A DNA stretch of 40,177 nt from the NCBI GenBank assembly GCA_020845935.1, contig JADLEV010000043.1, positions 1 to 40,177 on the forward strand. The letters are read 5' to 3'. How positions within the stretch are numbered: position 1 is the stretch's first letter; each line of letters opens with the position of its first letter. Positions 18,909 through 27,957 of this stretch are shown piece after piece. The notes under the pieces were generated by a model, which saw only the letters and a list, made by a program, of their open reading frames with translations, was not told the origin of the DNA and ran no database searches. The position numbers and the translations under genes were made by a program. Source of the DNA: Gammaproteobacteria bacterium. Lineage in GTDB: Bacteria > Pseudomonadota > Gammaproteobacteria > Ga0077536.

Positions 18909-19481
18909 ATGAAATTTCTGTTCGATCTGCTTCCGGTGATCGCGTTTTTTGCGGCCTACCAGATTCCCGACGATTCTTTGACCGGCATCGAGTACGCGAC
19001 CGTCGCGGCAATCATCGTGTCGGCGTTGCAGGTCGCCTATCTCTGGCTGCGCCATCGCCGCGTCGAACGGATGTACCTGATCACATTTGCCTTGTTGCTG
19101 GTGCTCGGCGGCGCCACCCTGCTGTTCCACGACGAGCGTTTCATCAAATGGAAACCGACGCTGGTGAACTGGGCATTCGCCCTCGCCTTTCTCGGTAGCA
19201 CGCTGTTCGGCAGCAAATGTCTGATCGAGCGGATGATGGGTGCCCAGATCCAGTTGCCGTCCCCCATCTGGCGCCGGCTGAATCATGCGTGGACGATCTT
19301 TTTCGTCGCGGTCGGTGGCGCAAATCTTTTCGTCGCCTATCACTTCGAGACGAAGGTCTGGGTCAATTTCAAGTTGTTCGGCGTGCTTGGCCTGACCTTG
19401 CTGTTTGCTCTGGCGCAGGGCTGGTATCTGCTGCGTCACATGCAACCCGCCACCGAAACGGACCAGGGAGCGAATGACTGA
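18909..19481 (+). CDS. yciB: Inner-membrane septation/cell-envelope protein YciB (IspZ family)
   Basis: This is a polytopic inner-membrane protein of 190 residues, linked in enterobacteria to cell-envelope synthesis and septation. The start ATG at 18909 gives the classic beginning [18 protein letters not shown]. Five or so membrane segments follow, with WGKPTL-like family text appearing here as [17 protein letters not shown], and later [20 protein letters not shown]. The frame is open upstream to 18855 without homology. Its stop TGA shares a base with the yciI start (TGATG), so the two are translationally coupled. The upstream intergenic region has an AT-rich island near 18801-18820, but no convincing full promoter was found. 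Confidence 0.93.
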   Translation: MKFLFDLLPVIAFFAAYQIPDDSLTGIEYATVAAIIVSALQVAYLWLRHRRVERMYLITFALLLVLGGATLLFHDERFIKWKPTLVNWAFALAFLGSTLFGSKCLIERMMGAQIQLPSPIWRRLNHAWTIFFVAVGGANLFVAYHFETKVWVNFKLFGVLGLTLLFALAQGWYLLRHMQPATETDQGAND

Positions 19482-19783
19482 TGTTGTATGCGATTTTCGG
19501 CGAGGATGTCCCGGACAGCCTCCGGCTGCGACCATCAGTGCGCCCGCGGCATCTTGCTCACGTACAGCCGCTGCTCGATGCCGGCCGCCTGATTCTGGCC
19601 GGGCCGCATCCGGCGATCGATGCCGAGGATCCCGGTCCGGCCGGCTTTTCCGGCAGCCTCATCGTTGCCGAATTCGAATCGCTGGAAGCGGCCGAGCGTT
19701 GGGCCGCAAGCGACCCCTATCTGCTCGAAGGCGTGTTCGCCCGCGTTACCGTCAAACCATTTCGCAAGGTCCTGCCCTGAATC
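19481..19783 (+). CDS. yciI: YciI family protein
   Basis: This is a small cytoplasmic protein with a ferredoxin-like (dimeric alpha-beta barrel) fold and unclear function. It has 99 residues and closely follows the E. coli YciI pattern: [37 protein letters not shown] and [18 protein letters not shown], ending VKPFRKV. The conserved histidine and aspartate proposed as an acid-base pair in the family are present. ATG at 19481 overlaps the yciB stop by one base. The stop codon is TGA near 19778-19780, shortly before bolA. Confidence 0.9.
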
Positions 19784-19790
19784 GACGCTC

Positions 19791-20117
19791 ATGACCGCAT
19801 CTGCCACAAACGATTGGACACCCGTCCCTCCGGAACTGGCCGCAAGCCGGCTGGCGCGCCTGCGCGCCGCGCTCGAGACGCTGGCGCCGGAACGCCTCGA
19901 ACTGGAAGACGAGGATCATCTGCACATCGGCCATGCCAGCGCCGGCGGCCTCGGCCATTATCGCGTTCGCATCGTCGCCAGCGTGTTCGCCGGGAAGTCT
20001 CACCTCGAACGGCATCGCCTCGTCTACCGTACCGTGGGTTCGCTGTTGCGGACCGATATCCATGCGCTCGCGATCGAGGCCCTCGCGCCGGGCGAGCCGG
20101 GTACGGCCGCGGCATGA
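19791..20117 (+). CDS. bolA: BolA family protein
   Basis: This is a BolA-type protein of 108 residues. Family members act with monothiol glutaredoxins in iron-sulfur handling, and BolA itself is a morphogene and regulator. The recognisable core is HLHIGHASAGGLGHYRVRIV, followed by FAGKSHLERHRLVYRTVGSL and DIHALAIEAL. The frame is open upstream through yciI, but ATG at 19791 is where homology begins. The stop overlaps the dapE start as ATGA. Whether it is BolA proper or IbaG-like cannot be settled; the length and the S-G-H-A-like motif favour BolA. Confidence 0.87.
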   Translation: MTASATNDWTPVPPELAASRLARLRAALETLAPERLELEDEDHLHIGHASAGGLGHYRVRIVASVFAGKSHLERHRLVYRTVGSLLRTDIHALAIEALAPGEPGTAAA

Positions 20118-21250
20118 CCTCGCCGACGCTGGCCCTCGCCCGCGCCCTGATCGAGCGACCTTCGGTGACACCGGAGGACGCCGGCTGCCTCGACCTCATC
20201 GGCGCGCGGCTCGCCGCGCTTGGCTTCAGACTCGACTATCTGCCGCGCAACGGCGTCAACAACCTGTGGGCCCGGCTGGGCGACGCCGCGCCGCTGTTCG
20301 TGTTCGCCGGCCATACCGATGTCGTGCCAAGCGGCCCGCGCGAATCCTGGTCCAGCGATCCGTTCACGCCAACCTGCCGCGACGGCAGGTTGTATGGCCG
20401 CGGCGCGGCCGACATGAAAGGCAGCATCGCCGCGATGGTCACGGCGCTGGAACGGTTCGTGCCACAGGCGCACGCGCGGCGTGGTTCCATCGCCCTGCTG
20501 CTCACCAGCGACGAGGAAGGCGCCGCCATCGATGGCACCCGCTACGTGATGCAACACCTCGCCGCGACCGGGCAGCACATCGACTGGTGCCTGATTGGCG
20601 AGCCCAGCAGCGAGCACCAACTCGGTGACACGCTGCGGCATGGCCGCCGCGGTTCACTGAACGGCAGGCTGACGCTGCGGGGCCGCCAGGGCCACATCGC
20701 GCATCCGCACAAGGCATTGAACCCGATCCATGCGTTGGCGCCGGCGCTTGCCGAGCTGTGCGCGCAGCGCTGGGATGAAGGTTCCGCCGACTTCCCGCCG
20801 ACCAGCTTTCAGGTGTCGAACATCCACGCCGGTACCGGCGCGGAAAACGTGATTCCCGGCACGATCGAGGTCTGGTTCAACTTCCGCTTTTCGACCGCAG
20901 TGACCGAGGCCGAGTTGCGGCGCCGGGTCGAGCAGACGCTCGCGGCGCGCAGCCTCGACTTCAGCATCGCCTGGCATGTGTCCGGTGCGCCGTTTCTCAC
21001 CCGGCGCGGGCCGTTGCTCGACGCCACACTGGCCGCGGTCCGCTGTCACACCGGCCTCGAACCCGCGCTGTCGACCGGCGGCGGCACCTCGGACGGACGG
21101 TTCATCGCGCCGGCCGGCGCCGAGGTCGTCGAACTCGGACCATTGAACGGCTCGATCCATCAGATTGATGAGCACGTCGCCATCGCCGACCTCGACACCC
21201 TCAGCCGAATCTACGAGGACCTGCTCGTCAGGCTGCTGCCGGCTTTCTGA
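20114..21250 (+). CDS. dapE: Succinyl-diaminopimelate desuccinylase
   Basis: This is a zinc metalloenzyme of the lysine/meso-diaminopimelate pathway, hydrolysing N-succinyl-LL-diaminopimelate and so feeding peptidoglycan synthesis. It has 378 residues (family about 375). Metal and catalytic motifs: FAGHTDVVPSGP, GRGAADMKGSIAAMV, TSDEEGAAIDGT and the C-terminal LGPLNGSIHQIDEHV. The dimerisation-domain motif GRRGSLNGRLTLRGRQGHIA and TSFQVSNIHAGTGAENVIPG support DapE over ArgE. The open frame runs upstream through bolA, but ATG at 20114 overlaps the bolA stop (ATGA) and begins the homology. Confidence 0.95.
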   Translation: MTSPTLALARALIERPSVTPEDAGCLDLIGARLAALGFRLDYLPRNGVNNLWARLGDAAPLFVFAGHTDVVPSGPRESWSSDPFTPTCRDGRLYGRGAADMKGSIAAMVTALERFVPQAHARRGSIALLLTSDEEGAAIDGTRYVMQHLAATGQHIDWCLIGEPSSEHQLGDTLRHGRRGSLNGRLTLRGRQGHIAHPHKALNPIHALAPALAELCAQRWDEGSADFPPTSFQVSNIHAGTGAENVIPGTIEVWFNFRFSTAVTEAELRRRVEQTLAARSLDFSIAWHVSGAPFLTRRGPLLDATLAAVRCHTGLEPALSTGGGTSDGRFIAPAGAEVVELGPLNGSIHQIDEHVAIADLDTLSRIYEDLLVRLLPAF

Positions 21251-21310
21251 CCCGCACCGGCTTCCGCGATGACGATATGAGGCGTTCGCCCTGCGCGCTC
21301 GGCGGGCGCG

Positions 21311-21339
21311 GTGGCATCTCCCGGCTCGAGCCGTATAAT
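21311..21339 (+). promoter_or_regulatory. candidate sigma-70 promoter for clpS-clpA
   Basis: A perfect TATAAT (21334-21339) is preceded by GTGGCA (21311-21316, four of six bases of the consensus) with a 17-base spacer. It lies in the gap between dapE and clpS, about 40 bases before the clpS ATG, and points the right way. It suggests clpSA has its own promoter instead of depending on dapE read-through. Confidence 0.6.
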
Positions 21340-21379
21340 CGAAACAGGTGGGCTGGAAGTGTCTCGGTAGCTGCAATCG

Positions 21380-21700
21380 ATGGCGGACAAGATGGGTCAG
21401 GAACACGATGATGACGTCGCGGTCCAGACCGCGCCGCCGGAAGTCAAGCAGCCACCGCGCTACATCGTCGTCATGCTGAATGACGATTACACGCCGATGC
21501 AGTTCGTGGTGCATGTGCTGGAGACCTTCTTCGGCATGGACCGCGTGCTGGCGACCCGCGTTATGCTGGAAGTGCATACCAAGGGGCGCGGCATCTGCGG
21601 CTCGTTTACCCGCGAAATCGCCGAGACCAAGGTAGCCCAAGTCAACGATTACGCGCGCAAGAATCAGCATCCGCTGTTGTGCACGCTGGAACAAGGCTGA
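21380..21700 (+). CDS. clpS: ATP-dependent Clp protease adaptor ClpS
   Basis: This is the N-end-rule adaptor that hands substrates with bulky hydrophobic N-termini to ClpA. It has 106 residues. The flexible acidic N-terminal arm is followed by the conserved core [20 protein letters not shown], which contains the N-degron pocket residues, and by [21 protein letters not shown], where the His and the hydrophobic pocket lie. It ends with HPLLCTLEQ. clpA starts 20 bases downstream, the usual pairing. Confidence 0.96.
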   Translation: MADKMGQEHDDDVAVQTAPPEVKQPPRYIVVMLNDDYTPMQFVVHVLETFFGMDRVLATRVMLEVHTKGRGICGSFTREIAETKVAQVNDYARKNQHPLLCTLEQG

Positions 21701-21708
21701 GACGAGTT

Positions 21709-21713
21709 GGAGA
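21709..21713 (+). promoter_or_regulatory. ribosome binding site of clpA (supports GTG start)
   Basis: GGAGA lies 7 bases before GTG at 21721. It supports that GTG as the clpA start. The upstream ATG in the same frame (21679) lies inside clpS and would add 14 unconserved residues. Confidence 0.65.
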
Positions 21714-21720
21714 ACGCGCC

Positions 21721-23997
21721 GTGTTGAGCAAAGAACTTGAAACCACGCTGAATCTCGCGTTCAAGGAAGCACGCGAACAACGCCACGAATTCATGACCGT
21801 CGAGCACCTGCTGCTGGCATTGCTCGACAACCCGTCGGCGGTCAAGGTACTGCGCGCCTGCGGTGCCGACCTGATGAAGCTGCGCCGGCTGTTGCAGCAG
21901 TTCATTCGCGACAACTCGTCCGTGCTCGGGCCCCAGGACGAGCGCGATACCCAACCGACCATCGGGTTCCAGCGCGTGCTGCAACGTGCCGTGTTCCAGG
22001 TGCAATCCTCCGGGCGCAAGGAAGTTACCGGCGCCAACGTGCTGGTGGCAATCTTCGGCGAACGCGAATCGCAGGCCGTCTACCTGCTGCATCAGCAGAA
22101 CGTTGCCCGGCTCGACGTCGTCAACTGCCTGTCGCATGGCATCACCAAGACCGGTGACGAGGAGGCCGACGAGGACCCCGGCTCGGTGACGCAGGAAGAA
22201 GGCGCGACCCCGGATCCGGGCCGCGGCGCGCTCGAGTCGTTCACTACCAACCTGAACGAACAGGCCCGGCGCGGCAAGATCGATCCACTGATTGGCCGCC
22301 AGCAGGAAGTCGAACGCACCATTCAGACGCTGTGCCGGCGGCGCAAGAACAATCCGCTGTTTGTCGGCGAGGCGGGCGTCGGCACGACCGCGATCGCCGA
22401 AGGGTTGGCGAAGAAGATCGTCGACCACGAGGTACCGGAGGTATTGCGCGACGCGACCATCTACAGTCTCGATCTCGGCGCCCTGCTCGCCGGCACCAAG
22501 TATCGCGGCGATTTCGAGAAGCGGTTGAAAAACGTGCTCGGCGCGCTGGAGAAACAGCAGCACGCCATCCTGTTCATCGATGAAATCCACACCATCATTG
22601 GTGCCGGCGCAGCCTCCGGCGGAGTCATGGATGCATCGAACCTGATCAAGCCGATGCTCGCCTCGGGCGATCTGAAATGCATCGGTTCGACCACCTATCA
22701 GGAATATCGCGGCATCTTCGAAAAGGATCGGGCGCTGGCACGCCGGTTCCAGAAGATCGATGTCACCGAACCGAGCGTCGAGGAGACGATTCGCATCCTG
22801 CAGGGCCTGAAGTCGCGGTTCGAGGAACATCACGAAGTGCGCTACACCAACCAGGCGCTGCGTGCTGCCGCGGAACTCACGCATCGCTACATCACCGATC
22901 GCTTCCTGCCGGACAAGGCCATCGACATCATCGACGAAGCCGGCGCGCATCAACGCCTGCAACCGCCGTCGAAGCGCAAGCGCACCATCAGCGTTGGCGA
23001 CATCGAGACCATCGTCGCCAAGATCGCGCGTATCCCGCCAAAGACGGTCTCGACCTCGGACAAGGATGTGCTGCGCTCGCTGGAACGCAACCTGAAGATG
23101 GTGGTGTTCGGTCAGGACGAGGCCATCGAACAACTCGCCGCGGCGATCAAGATGTCGCGCTCCGGGCTCGGCACGCAGGAGAAGCCCATCGGCAGTTTCC
23201 TGTTCGCCGGACCGACCGGCGTCGGCAAGACCGAGGTGACGCGGCAACTGGCGCGCATCCTCGGCATCGAACTGCTGCGCTTCGACATGTCCGAGTACAT
23301 GGAACGGCACACCGTATCACGGCTGATCGGCGCACCGCCCGGCTACGTCGGGTTCGATACCGGCGGCCTGCTGACCGAGGCGATCACCAAGCACCCGCAC
23401 ACGGTGCTGCTGCTGGATGAGATGGAAAAGGCCCACCCAGACGTGTTCAACATTCTGTTGCAGGTGATGGACCACGGCACGCTGACCGACGCCAACGGCC
23501 GCAAAGCCGACTTCCGCAACGTCATTCTGGTGATGACGACCAATGCCGGTGCCGAGCAGATGAACCGGACCTCGATCGGCTTCACCACGCAGGACCATGC
23601 CGGCGATGCCTTGACCGAAATCAAGCGCCTGTTCAGCCCCGAGTTCCGCAACCGGCTCGATGGCATCATTCAGTTCAACCGGCTCGGCGTCGCAACCATC
23701 GCCAGCGTCGTCGACAAGTTCATCATCGAGCTGGAAGCGCAACTGGAAGAGCGCAAGGTCACGCTCGACATCGATCCGGCCGCCCGCGCCTGGCTCGCCG
23801 AGCATGGCTACGATCCGCTGCTCGGCGCGCGGCCGATGAGCCGGCTGATTCAGGAACGGATCAAGAAACCGCTGGCCGAGGAAATGCTGTTCGGGCGCCT
23901 GGTGGGCGGTGGTCACGTGCTGGTGACGGTCGACCATGGCGAGTTCGCGTTGCACATCGACGCCGAGGAACTCACCAGCGCGCCCGAGGCGATCTAG
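21721..23997 (+). CDS. clpA: ATP-dependent Clp protease ATP-binding subunit ClpA, altered D1 Walker A
   Basis: This is an AAA+ unfoldase that feeds substrates to ClpP. It has 758 residues from GTG at 21721, aligning with E. coli ClpA from its second residue. Order: Clp-N double repeat (about 1-145), D1 ATPase (about 170-430), D2 ATPase (about 465-745). D2 Walker A is intact ([10 protein letters not shown], Lys503), as are Walker B motifs ILFIDEIHT and [11 protein letters not shown], and pore motifs KYRG and GYVGFD. In D1 the Walker A reads [13 protein letters not shown], with Thr222 (ACG, 22384-22386) where lysine (AAG) is expected, a one-base difference. The ClpP-docking loop appears as SIGF. 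If real, D1 would bind or hydrolyse ATP poorly. Confidence 0.95.
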   Translation: MLSKELETTLNLAFKEAREQRHEFMTVEHLLLALLDNPSAVKVLRACGADLMKLRRLLQQFIRDNSSVLGPQDERDTQPTIGFQRVLQRAVFQVQSSGRKEVTGANVLVAIFGERESQAVYLLHQQNVARLDVVNCLSHGITKTGDEEADEDPGSVTQEEGATPDPGRGALESFTTNLNEQARRGKIDPLIGRQQEVERTIQTLCRRRKNNPLFVGEAGVGTTAIAEGLAKKIVDHEVPEVLRDATIYSLDLGALLAGTKYRGDFEKRLKNVLGALEKQQHAILFIDEIHTIIGAGAASGGVMDASNLIKPMLASGDLKCIGSTTYQEYRGIFEKDRALARRFQKIDVTEPSVEETIRILQGLKSRFEEHHEVRYTNQALRAAAELTHRYITDRFLPDKAIDIIDEAGAHQRLQPPSKRKRTISVGDIETIVAKIARIPPKTVSTSDKDVLRSLERNLKMVVFGQDEAIEQLAAAIKMSRSGLGTQEKPIGSFLFAGPTGVGKTEVTRQLARILGIELLRFDMSEYMERHTVSRLIGAPPGYVGFDTGGLLTEAITKHPHTVLLLDEMEKAHPDVFNILLQVMDHGTLTDANGRKADFRNVILVMTTNAGAEQMNRTSIGFTTQDHAGDALTEIKRLFSPEFRNRLDGIIQFNRLGVATIASVVDKFIIELEAQLEERKVTLDIDPAARAWLAEHGYDPLLGARPMSRLIQERIKKPLAEEMLFGRLVGGGHVLVTVDHGEFALHIDAEELTSAPEAI

Positions 23998-24008
23998 CTA
24001 CGTAATCC

Positions 24009-24037
24009 CTGAACAAGTCCAGTGTGGACTTGTTCAG
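24009..24037. terminator. perfect 13-bp hairpin between convergent clpA and argA
   Basis: The arm CTGAACAAGTCCA and its exact reverse complement are separated by GTG. It lies 12 bases after the clpA stop and 48 bases before the argA stop. The position suits a bidirectional transcription end or an mRNA 3' stabiliser. There is no T-run on either side, so it is not a classical intrinsic terminator. Confidence 0.55.
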
Positions 24038-24084
24038 TATCGGCGGCATTTCGCAAGCTGGTCCAGCCGCATCCGGACCCGGCG

Positions 24085-25398
24085 TTACAGATCCTTGAGC
24101 AATACCTGCGAGTTGCGTTGTGGATCGATCTGCGCCTGCTTGTCCGGCGGCAGATCGGTCACCGTCGCGCGGCGATAGCCCCGCTCGATGAACCAGTGCG
24201 CGGCGCGGGTCGTCAGCGCGAACACCGTGCGACAGTCGAGCGCCCGGGCGCGCTGTTCCAGATGGTTGACGATGGCATCGCCGAAGCCTGACCGCTGATA
24301 GTCCTGATGCACGGCGATGCAGGCGATTTCCGCGGTGCGCTGAGCCGGATACGGGTACAAGGCGCCGCAGGCGATGGTCGTACCCTCACGCACCAGAATC
24401 GAAAACTTTTCGAGGTCGGCTTCGATCCGCGCCGGAGTCCGTTCAATCAGGATCCCACCCGATTGCAGCGGTCCGATCAGTTCCAGGATGCCCGGCAGGT
24501 CCTCGCCGGCCGCGGTGCGGAACACGTCGTAGGGCGACACGCTGATCATCGTGCCGATGCCATCGCGCGTGAACAGTTCCTGGACGATGCCGCCATCGAC
24601 ATGGAGATCGATCAGGTGCGTGCGGTTGATGCCCTGTTCGGCGGCGCGCACGGCGACCTGCAACGCTTCGGCGGCCTCCGCGGCGATCTGGCCGGCCGCC
24701 AACAGGTCCCTCGCCGCTGCCGGGGTCAGGTCGCGCAGCGGCGCACCCGCGGTATCGCGCAAGGCGCCGTCCACCAGCAGCATCAGCTTGTCCGCCTTCA
24801 GCGCCGCGGCGACCGATACCGCGGTGTCGCCACCGCTCAGATTGAATACCTCGCCGGTCACTGAGTAACCCAACGGCGACAGCAGCACGACAATGTCATC
24901 GTCGAGCAGGCCGGCAATCGCCGCGCTGTCGACCCGGCGCACGATGCCGGTGTACTGGTAATCGACGCCATCGTGAATGCCGAGCGGCTGCGCGGTGACG
25001 AAATTGCCGGATGAAATCTTGACACCCTGCCGAGCGAGCAGCGAGTTGCGGATGCCGAGCGAGATCTTGCCCTCGATCTCGACCCGCACCGCGCCGGCCG
25101 CTTCCTTGACCGCTTGCAGGCTTTGCTCGTCGGTGATGCGCAGGCCGTTGTGGTAGCGGAAGGCTATGCCGCGCCGCTGCAAGCGCTCCTCGATCTGCGG
25201 TCGCGCACCATGCACGATCACCAGCCGGATACCCAGCGCGTGGAGCAAGGCCAGATCCTGCATCAGATGTGCGAAGCCCGCCGCCGCAATCGCTTCGCCG
25301 CAGACGTACACGACCAGCGTCCGGCCACGGTAGGCATTGATGAACGGCGCCGCTTCGCGGAACCAGTGCACCGCCAGATCTTGTCGTGAGTCGCTCAT
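24085..25398 (-). CDS. argA: Amino-acid N-acetyltransferase (N-acetylglutamate synthase)
   Basis: This is the first enzyme of arginine biosynthesis, acetylating glutamate with acetyl-CoA. It has 437 residues, matching E. coli-type ArgA. An N-terminal amino-acid-kinase-like domain (about 1-285; VIVHGARPQIEERLQRRGI, ISSGNFVTAQPLG, VFNLSGGDTAVSVAAALKAD) that binds arginine for feedback is followed by a C-terminal GNAT domain (about 295-437; IACIAVHQDYQRSGFGDAIV, the CoA-binding Q/RxxGxG loop). ATG at 25398 overlaps the argE stop (ATGA), so argE and argA form a two-gene operon. Confidence 0.95.
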   Translation of the reverse strand: MSDSRQDLAVHWFREAAPFINAYRGRTLVVYVCGEAIAAAGFAHLMQDLALLHALGIRLVIVHGARPQIEERLQRRGIAFRYHNGLRITDEQSLQAVKEAAGAVRVEIEGKISLGIRNSLLARQGVKISSGNFVTAQPLGIHDGVDYQYTGIVRRVDSAAIAGLLDDDIVVLLSPLGYSVTGEVFNLSGGDTAVSVAAALKADKLMLLVDGALRDTAGAPLRDLTPAAARDLLAAGQIAAEAAEALQVAVRAAEQGINRTHLIDLHVDGGIVQELFTRDGIGTMISVSPYDVFRTAAGEDLPGILELIGPLQSGGILIERTPARIEADLEKFSILVREGTTIACGALYPYPAQRTAEIACIAVHQDYQRSGFGDAIVNHLEQRARALDCRTVFALTTRAAHWFIERGYRRATVTDLPPDKQAQIDPQRNSQVLLKDL

Positions 25399-26546
25399 GG
25401 CCGCAGGCAGAACCGTTCCATCGCGTGCCGCACGATGCGCGTCATCGCCGCGGCCTGTTCGAGGCTGAGCCGTTCGTTTGGCTGATGCGCCTGGCCGATG
25501 TCACCGGCACCAAGCACGACGCATTCGCTGCCGAGCGCCGCCAGGAACGGTGCTTCGGTCGCGAACGCCGCCGAGTCCGCGCCGCGCCCGGTTTCGTGTT
25601 CGCAAAACCGGACCAACTCGCTGTCCCCGGCCGGAGCCAGGGCCGGCGTGCCGGCGCTCAACGGCCAGACCGCGGCGGTACAACCGGTATCGAGCACCGC
25701 CCGCCGCGCCAGCCGGTCGAGTTCCTCGCACACGGCAACCGCATCCATGCCCGGCAACAGCCGCAAGTCCAGCTGCAGCTCGCAATCGCCGCAGATCCGG
25801 TTGGTGCTGTCACCGCCCCCGATCCGTCCGAAGTTCAGCGTCGGATAGGGGATGACGAAATCGTCGTCGTGCCAGCCGCTGCGAATATTCTGCCGCCAGG
25901 CCCGCAATTCCCGCAGCACCTCGAACATGCCATCGATCGCGTTCACGCCGAGGCCGGGGTCACTGGCGTGGCCGGTCCGCCCGCGAACGCCGACCGCGAG
26001 CGAAAGCACCGCCTTGTGCCGCGTAATGGGCGTCAGCCCGGTCGGCTCTCCCAGCATTGCGTAGCGCCCGAGGCATTGCCGGCGGGCCAGCAAATGGCGT
26101 GCGCCGTTCATCGTGCATTCCTCGTCGCAGGTCGCGATCACCGTGCAGCCGTGCCGGCCACGAGACAGGTCGAGGCCATCCAGCGCTTCGAGAATGACCG
26201 GGAAGAAGTTCTTCATGTCGCTGACGCCGAGGCCATGGACGAACCCGTCGGCCTCGCGCAGCACGAACGGATCGCCGAGCCAGGCCGACGCATCACAGGG
26301 GACGGTGTCGGTATGCCCGGCGAGCACCAGGCCGCCGGCGCCGGTGCCGCAGGTCGCGATCAGATTCAGCTTGCGTGGTTGCGCGGCGACCAGTTCGGTG
26401 TGGACCGTGAAGCCGCATGACTCGAACCAACCCGCCAGCAGCTCGATGACACCGGCATTGCTGACGTCGAGCCGCGGATCCATGCTGCTGACCGAGGGCG
26501 AGGCGACCAACGCCGCAAGCCGCTGCGTGAATCGGATTCTGTTCAC
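25395..26546 (-). CDS. argE: Acetylornithine deacetylase
   Basis: This is an M20-family zinc hydrolase producing ornithine from N-acetylornithine. It has 383 residues. Motifs: VLAGHTDTVPCD, GLGVSDMKNFFPVILEAL, TCDEECTMNGARHLL, a KAVLSLAVGVRGRTGHASDP dimerisation segment and CVVLGAGDIGQAHQPNERL near the C-terminus. DapE, the related enzyme, is encoded separately in this window, and coupling to argA supports ArgE. The start is GTG at 26546 (M-N-R-I-R-F-T-Q-R). Together with an ArgA-type synthase it points to the linear arginine pathway. Confidence 0.93.
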   Translation of the reverse strand: MNRIRFTQRLAALVASPSVSSMDPRLDVSNAGVIELLAGWFESCGFTVHTELVAAQPRKLNLIATCGTGAGGLVLAGHTDTVPCDASAWLGDPFVLREADGFVHGLGVSDMKNFFPVILEALDGLDLSRGRHGCTVIATCDEECTMNGARHLLARRQCLGRYAMLGEPTGLTPITRHKAVLSLAVGVRGRTGHASDPGLGVNAIDGMFEVLRELRAWRQNIRSGWHDDDFVIPYPTLNFGRIGGGDSTNRICGDCELQLDLRLLPGMDAVAVCEELDRLARRAVLDTGCTAAVWPLSAGTPALAPAGDSELVRFCEHETGRGADSAAFATEAPFLAALGSECVVLGAGDIGQAHQPNERLSLEQAAAMTRIVRHAMERFCLRP

Positions 26547-26561
26547 GGCGGCGCCCCGGCC

Positions 26562-27212
26562 CTAACCCGGATTCGACTTCGTCGCGGCGCCGGATTTTGG
26601 GGTTGCCACCGGATTCTGGCTTGCCTGATAGAACGACAGCACCTTGCGCACGTAGGTACGGGTCTCGTCGTAGGGCGGTACCTTCCGGCCGTGCTCCAGT
26701 ACCGCATTTTCGCCGGCATTGTAGGCCGCCAGCGCCAGCGTCAGGTCCCGGTCAAACATTTGCAGCAGGTCGCGCAGATAGCGCGTACCGCCGGCGATAT
26801 TGGCAATCGGATCCTGGCGATTGACGACGCCATAGCGCCGCGCCGTATCAGGCATCAACTGCATCATCCCGACCGCACCGGCGACCGAGGTCGCGTTGGG
26901 GTCATAGGCCGACTCCGCCCGGATCACAGCATGCAACAGCGCCTCCGGGATCTGATACAACTCCGCCGCGCGCCGGATTGTCGGCGTGTACTTCGCGCGG
27001 TTCTTCTCGATTCGGGCGTAATCGATACGTGCCTCGGTCCACCCTTTCCAGGTCTTGACCAGGCGCCGGTACCCGGTGTGATCCGGCTGATCGGTGAAAT
27101 AGACCTTGCCGTCCTGGTCGACGTATTTGTAGATGTCGGTCGCAGCCGCCGAGCCCACCAGCAAGAAAGCACAAAGGAGGCTGCCAATACCGCTTCGTCC
27201 GCACCGATTCAT
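26562..27212 (-). CDS. Secreted lytic transglycosylase (DUF4124 + SLT domain)
   Basis: This is a periplasmic peptidoglycan-cleaving enzyme of 216 residues. An N-terminal signal peptide ends near GSAAATD, followed by a DUF4124 segment (IYKYVDQDGKVYFTDQP) and the SLT/MltE-Slt70-type catalytic domain. The catalytic glutamate lies in IRAESAYDPNATSVAG, followed by GAVGMMQLMPDTARRYG, YLRDLL and LALAAYNAGENAV. ATG at 27212 is preferred over an in-frame TTG at 27221; neither has a strong ribosome binding site. It lies 15 bases before argE on the same strand and may be co-transcribed, without an obvious functional link. Confidence 0.9.
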   Translation of the reverse strand: MNRCGRSGIGSLLCAFLLVGSAAATDIYKYVDQDGKVYFTDQPDHTGYRRLVKTWKGWTEARIDYARIEKNRAKYTPTIRRAAELYQIPEALLHAVIRAESAYDPNATSVAGAVGMMQLMPDTARRYGVVNRQDPIANIAGGTRYLRDLLQMFDRDLTLALAAYNAGENAVLEHGRKVPPYDETRTYVRKVLSFYQASQNPVATPKSGAATKSNPG

Positions 27213-27228
27213 AGGCCGCAATAGCTAA

Positions 27229-27242
27229 AGTGATTTATCACT
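27229..27242. promoter_or_regulatory. small inverted repeat upstream of transglycosylase gene
   Basis: AGTGAT and ATCACT flank a TT spacer, within an unusually AT-rich patch (about 27213-27260) between pgpA and the transglycosylase gene. It lies about 17 bases before the transglycosylase ATG on the minus strand. It could be an operator or part of a promoter. No regulator can be named. Confidence 0.3.
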
Positions 27243-27264
27243 AGTTTAGGATTATTCCTGCCTT

Positions 27265-27792
27265 TTAGGGAACATAGGAATCAAACCAGAGAACAATTAT
27301 CCGCATCGTCGCCAGCGCGTAAACGGCGGCCAGCAGGTCATCGACCATGATGCCGAAGCCACCCCCGACCCGCCTGTCCAACCAGGATATCGGCCAGGGC
27401 TTCACGATGTCGAACAGTCGGAACAGCACGAAACCGACCCATGGCCACGCGCCGGTTGCCGGCCCCAGGGCCATCGTCACGAGGTAACCGATCACCTCAT
27501 CCCAGACGATCGCCGGGTGATCATGCACGCCAAGCGCACGCGCGGTGCGAGCGCAGAACCAGACCCCGAAGGCGAAACCCAACACGACCAGCGCCAGGTA
27601 CCCTGGCCAGGGAATATCGCGCAACGCGTACATCAGGGCCACCCCCACGAGGGTGCCTGCCGTGCCCGGTGCGCGCGGCGCGAGCCCGGCGCCGAACCCA
27701 AGCGCAGGCCAATGCCCCGGCTGACCCAGCAGGTCGCGCGGGGCAGGCCTTTTGCCGCCGACTGCATCGGGCGATGCGGTCCTGATATCCAT
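27265..27792 (-). CDS. pgpA: Phosphatidylglycerophosphatase A
   Basis: This inner-membrane enzyme dephosphorylates phosphatidylglycerol phosphate in phospholipid synthesis. It has 175 residues from ATG at 27792 (M-D-I-R-T-A). The frame stays open far upstream, antisense to lpxD, but that part is a shadow. Family motifs: GFGAGLAPRAPGTAGTLVGV, DHPAIVWDEVIGYLVTM, FVLFRLFDIVKPWPISWLD and GGFGIMVDDLLAAVYA, with about four membrane helices. The usual nusB-thiL neighbours are not present here. Confidence 0.94.
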   Translation of the reverse strand: MDIRTASPDAVGGKRPAPRDLLGQPGHWPALGFGAGLAPRAPGTAGTLVGVALMYALRDIPWPGYLALVVLGFAFGVWFCARTARALGVHDHPAIVWDEVIGYLVTMALGPATGAWPWVGFVLFRLFDIVKPWPISWLDRRVGGGFGIMVDDLLAAVYALATMRIIVLWFDSYVP

Positions 27793-27857
27793 GGATTCCC
27801 GGTTCGCCAACGCCTCGCCTCCAAATCGCGCTCGCGACACAGAATACAGGGGATGCC

Positions 27858-27957
27858 CTACCCAAGGCAGGACCGCGTGCCGGCGGTTTGCCAAGAAGAG
27901 AGCGAGCCCCGGACCTGCGTTGAGTCGGGACATTACATAGCGGCTTTGCTTGGGTAG
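27858..27957. repeat. 9-bp inverted repeat in the pgpA/lpxD divergent region
   Basis: CTACCCAAG (27858-27866) and its reverse complement CTTGGGTAG (27949-27957) are 82 bases apart in the 174-base gap between the divergent pgpA and lpxD genes. The second copy ends 9 bases before the lpxD start. It may be chance or a paired binding site. No convincing promoter hexamers were seen in this gap. Confidence 0.25.
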
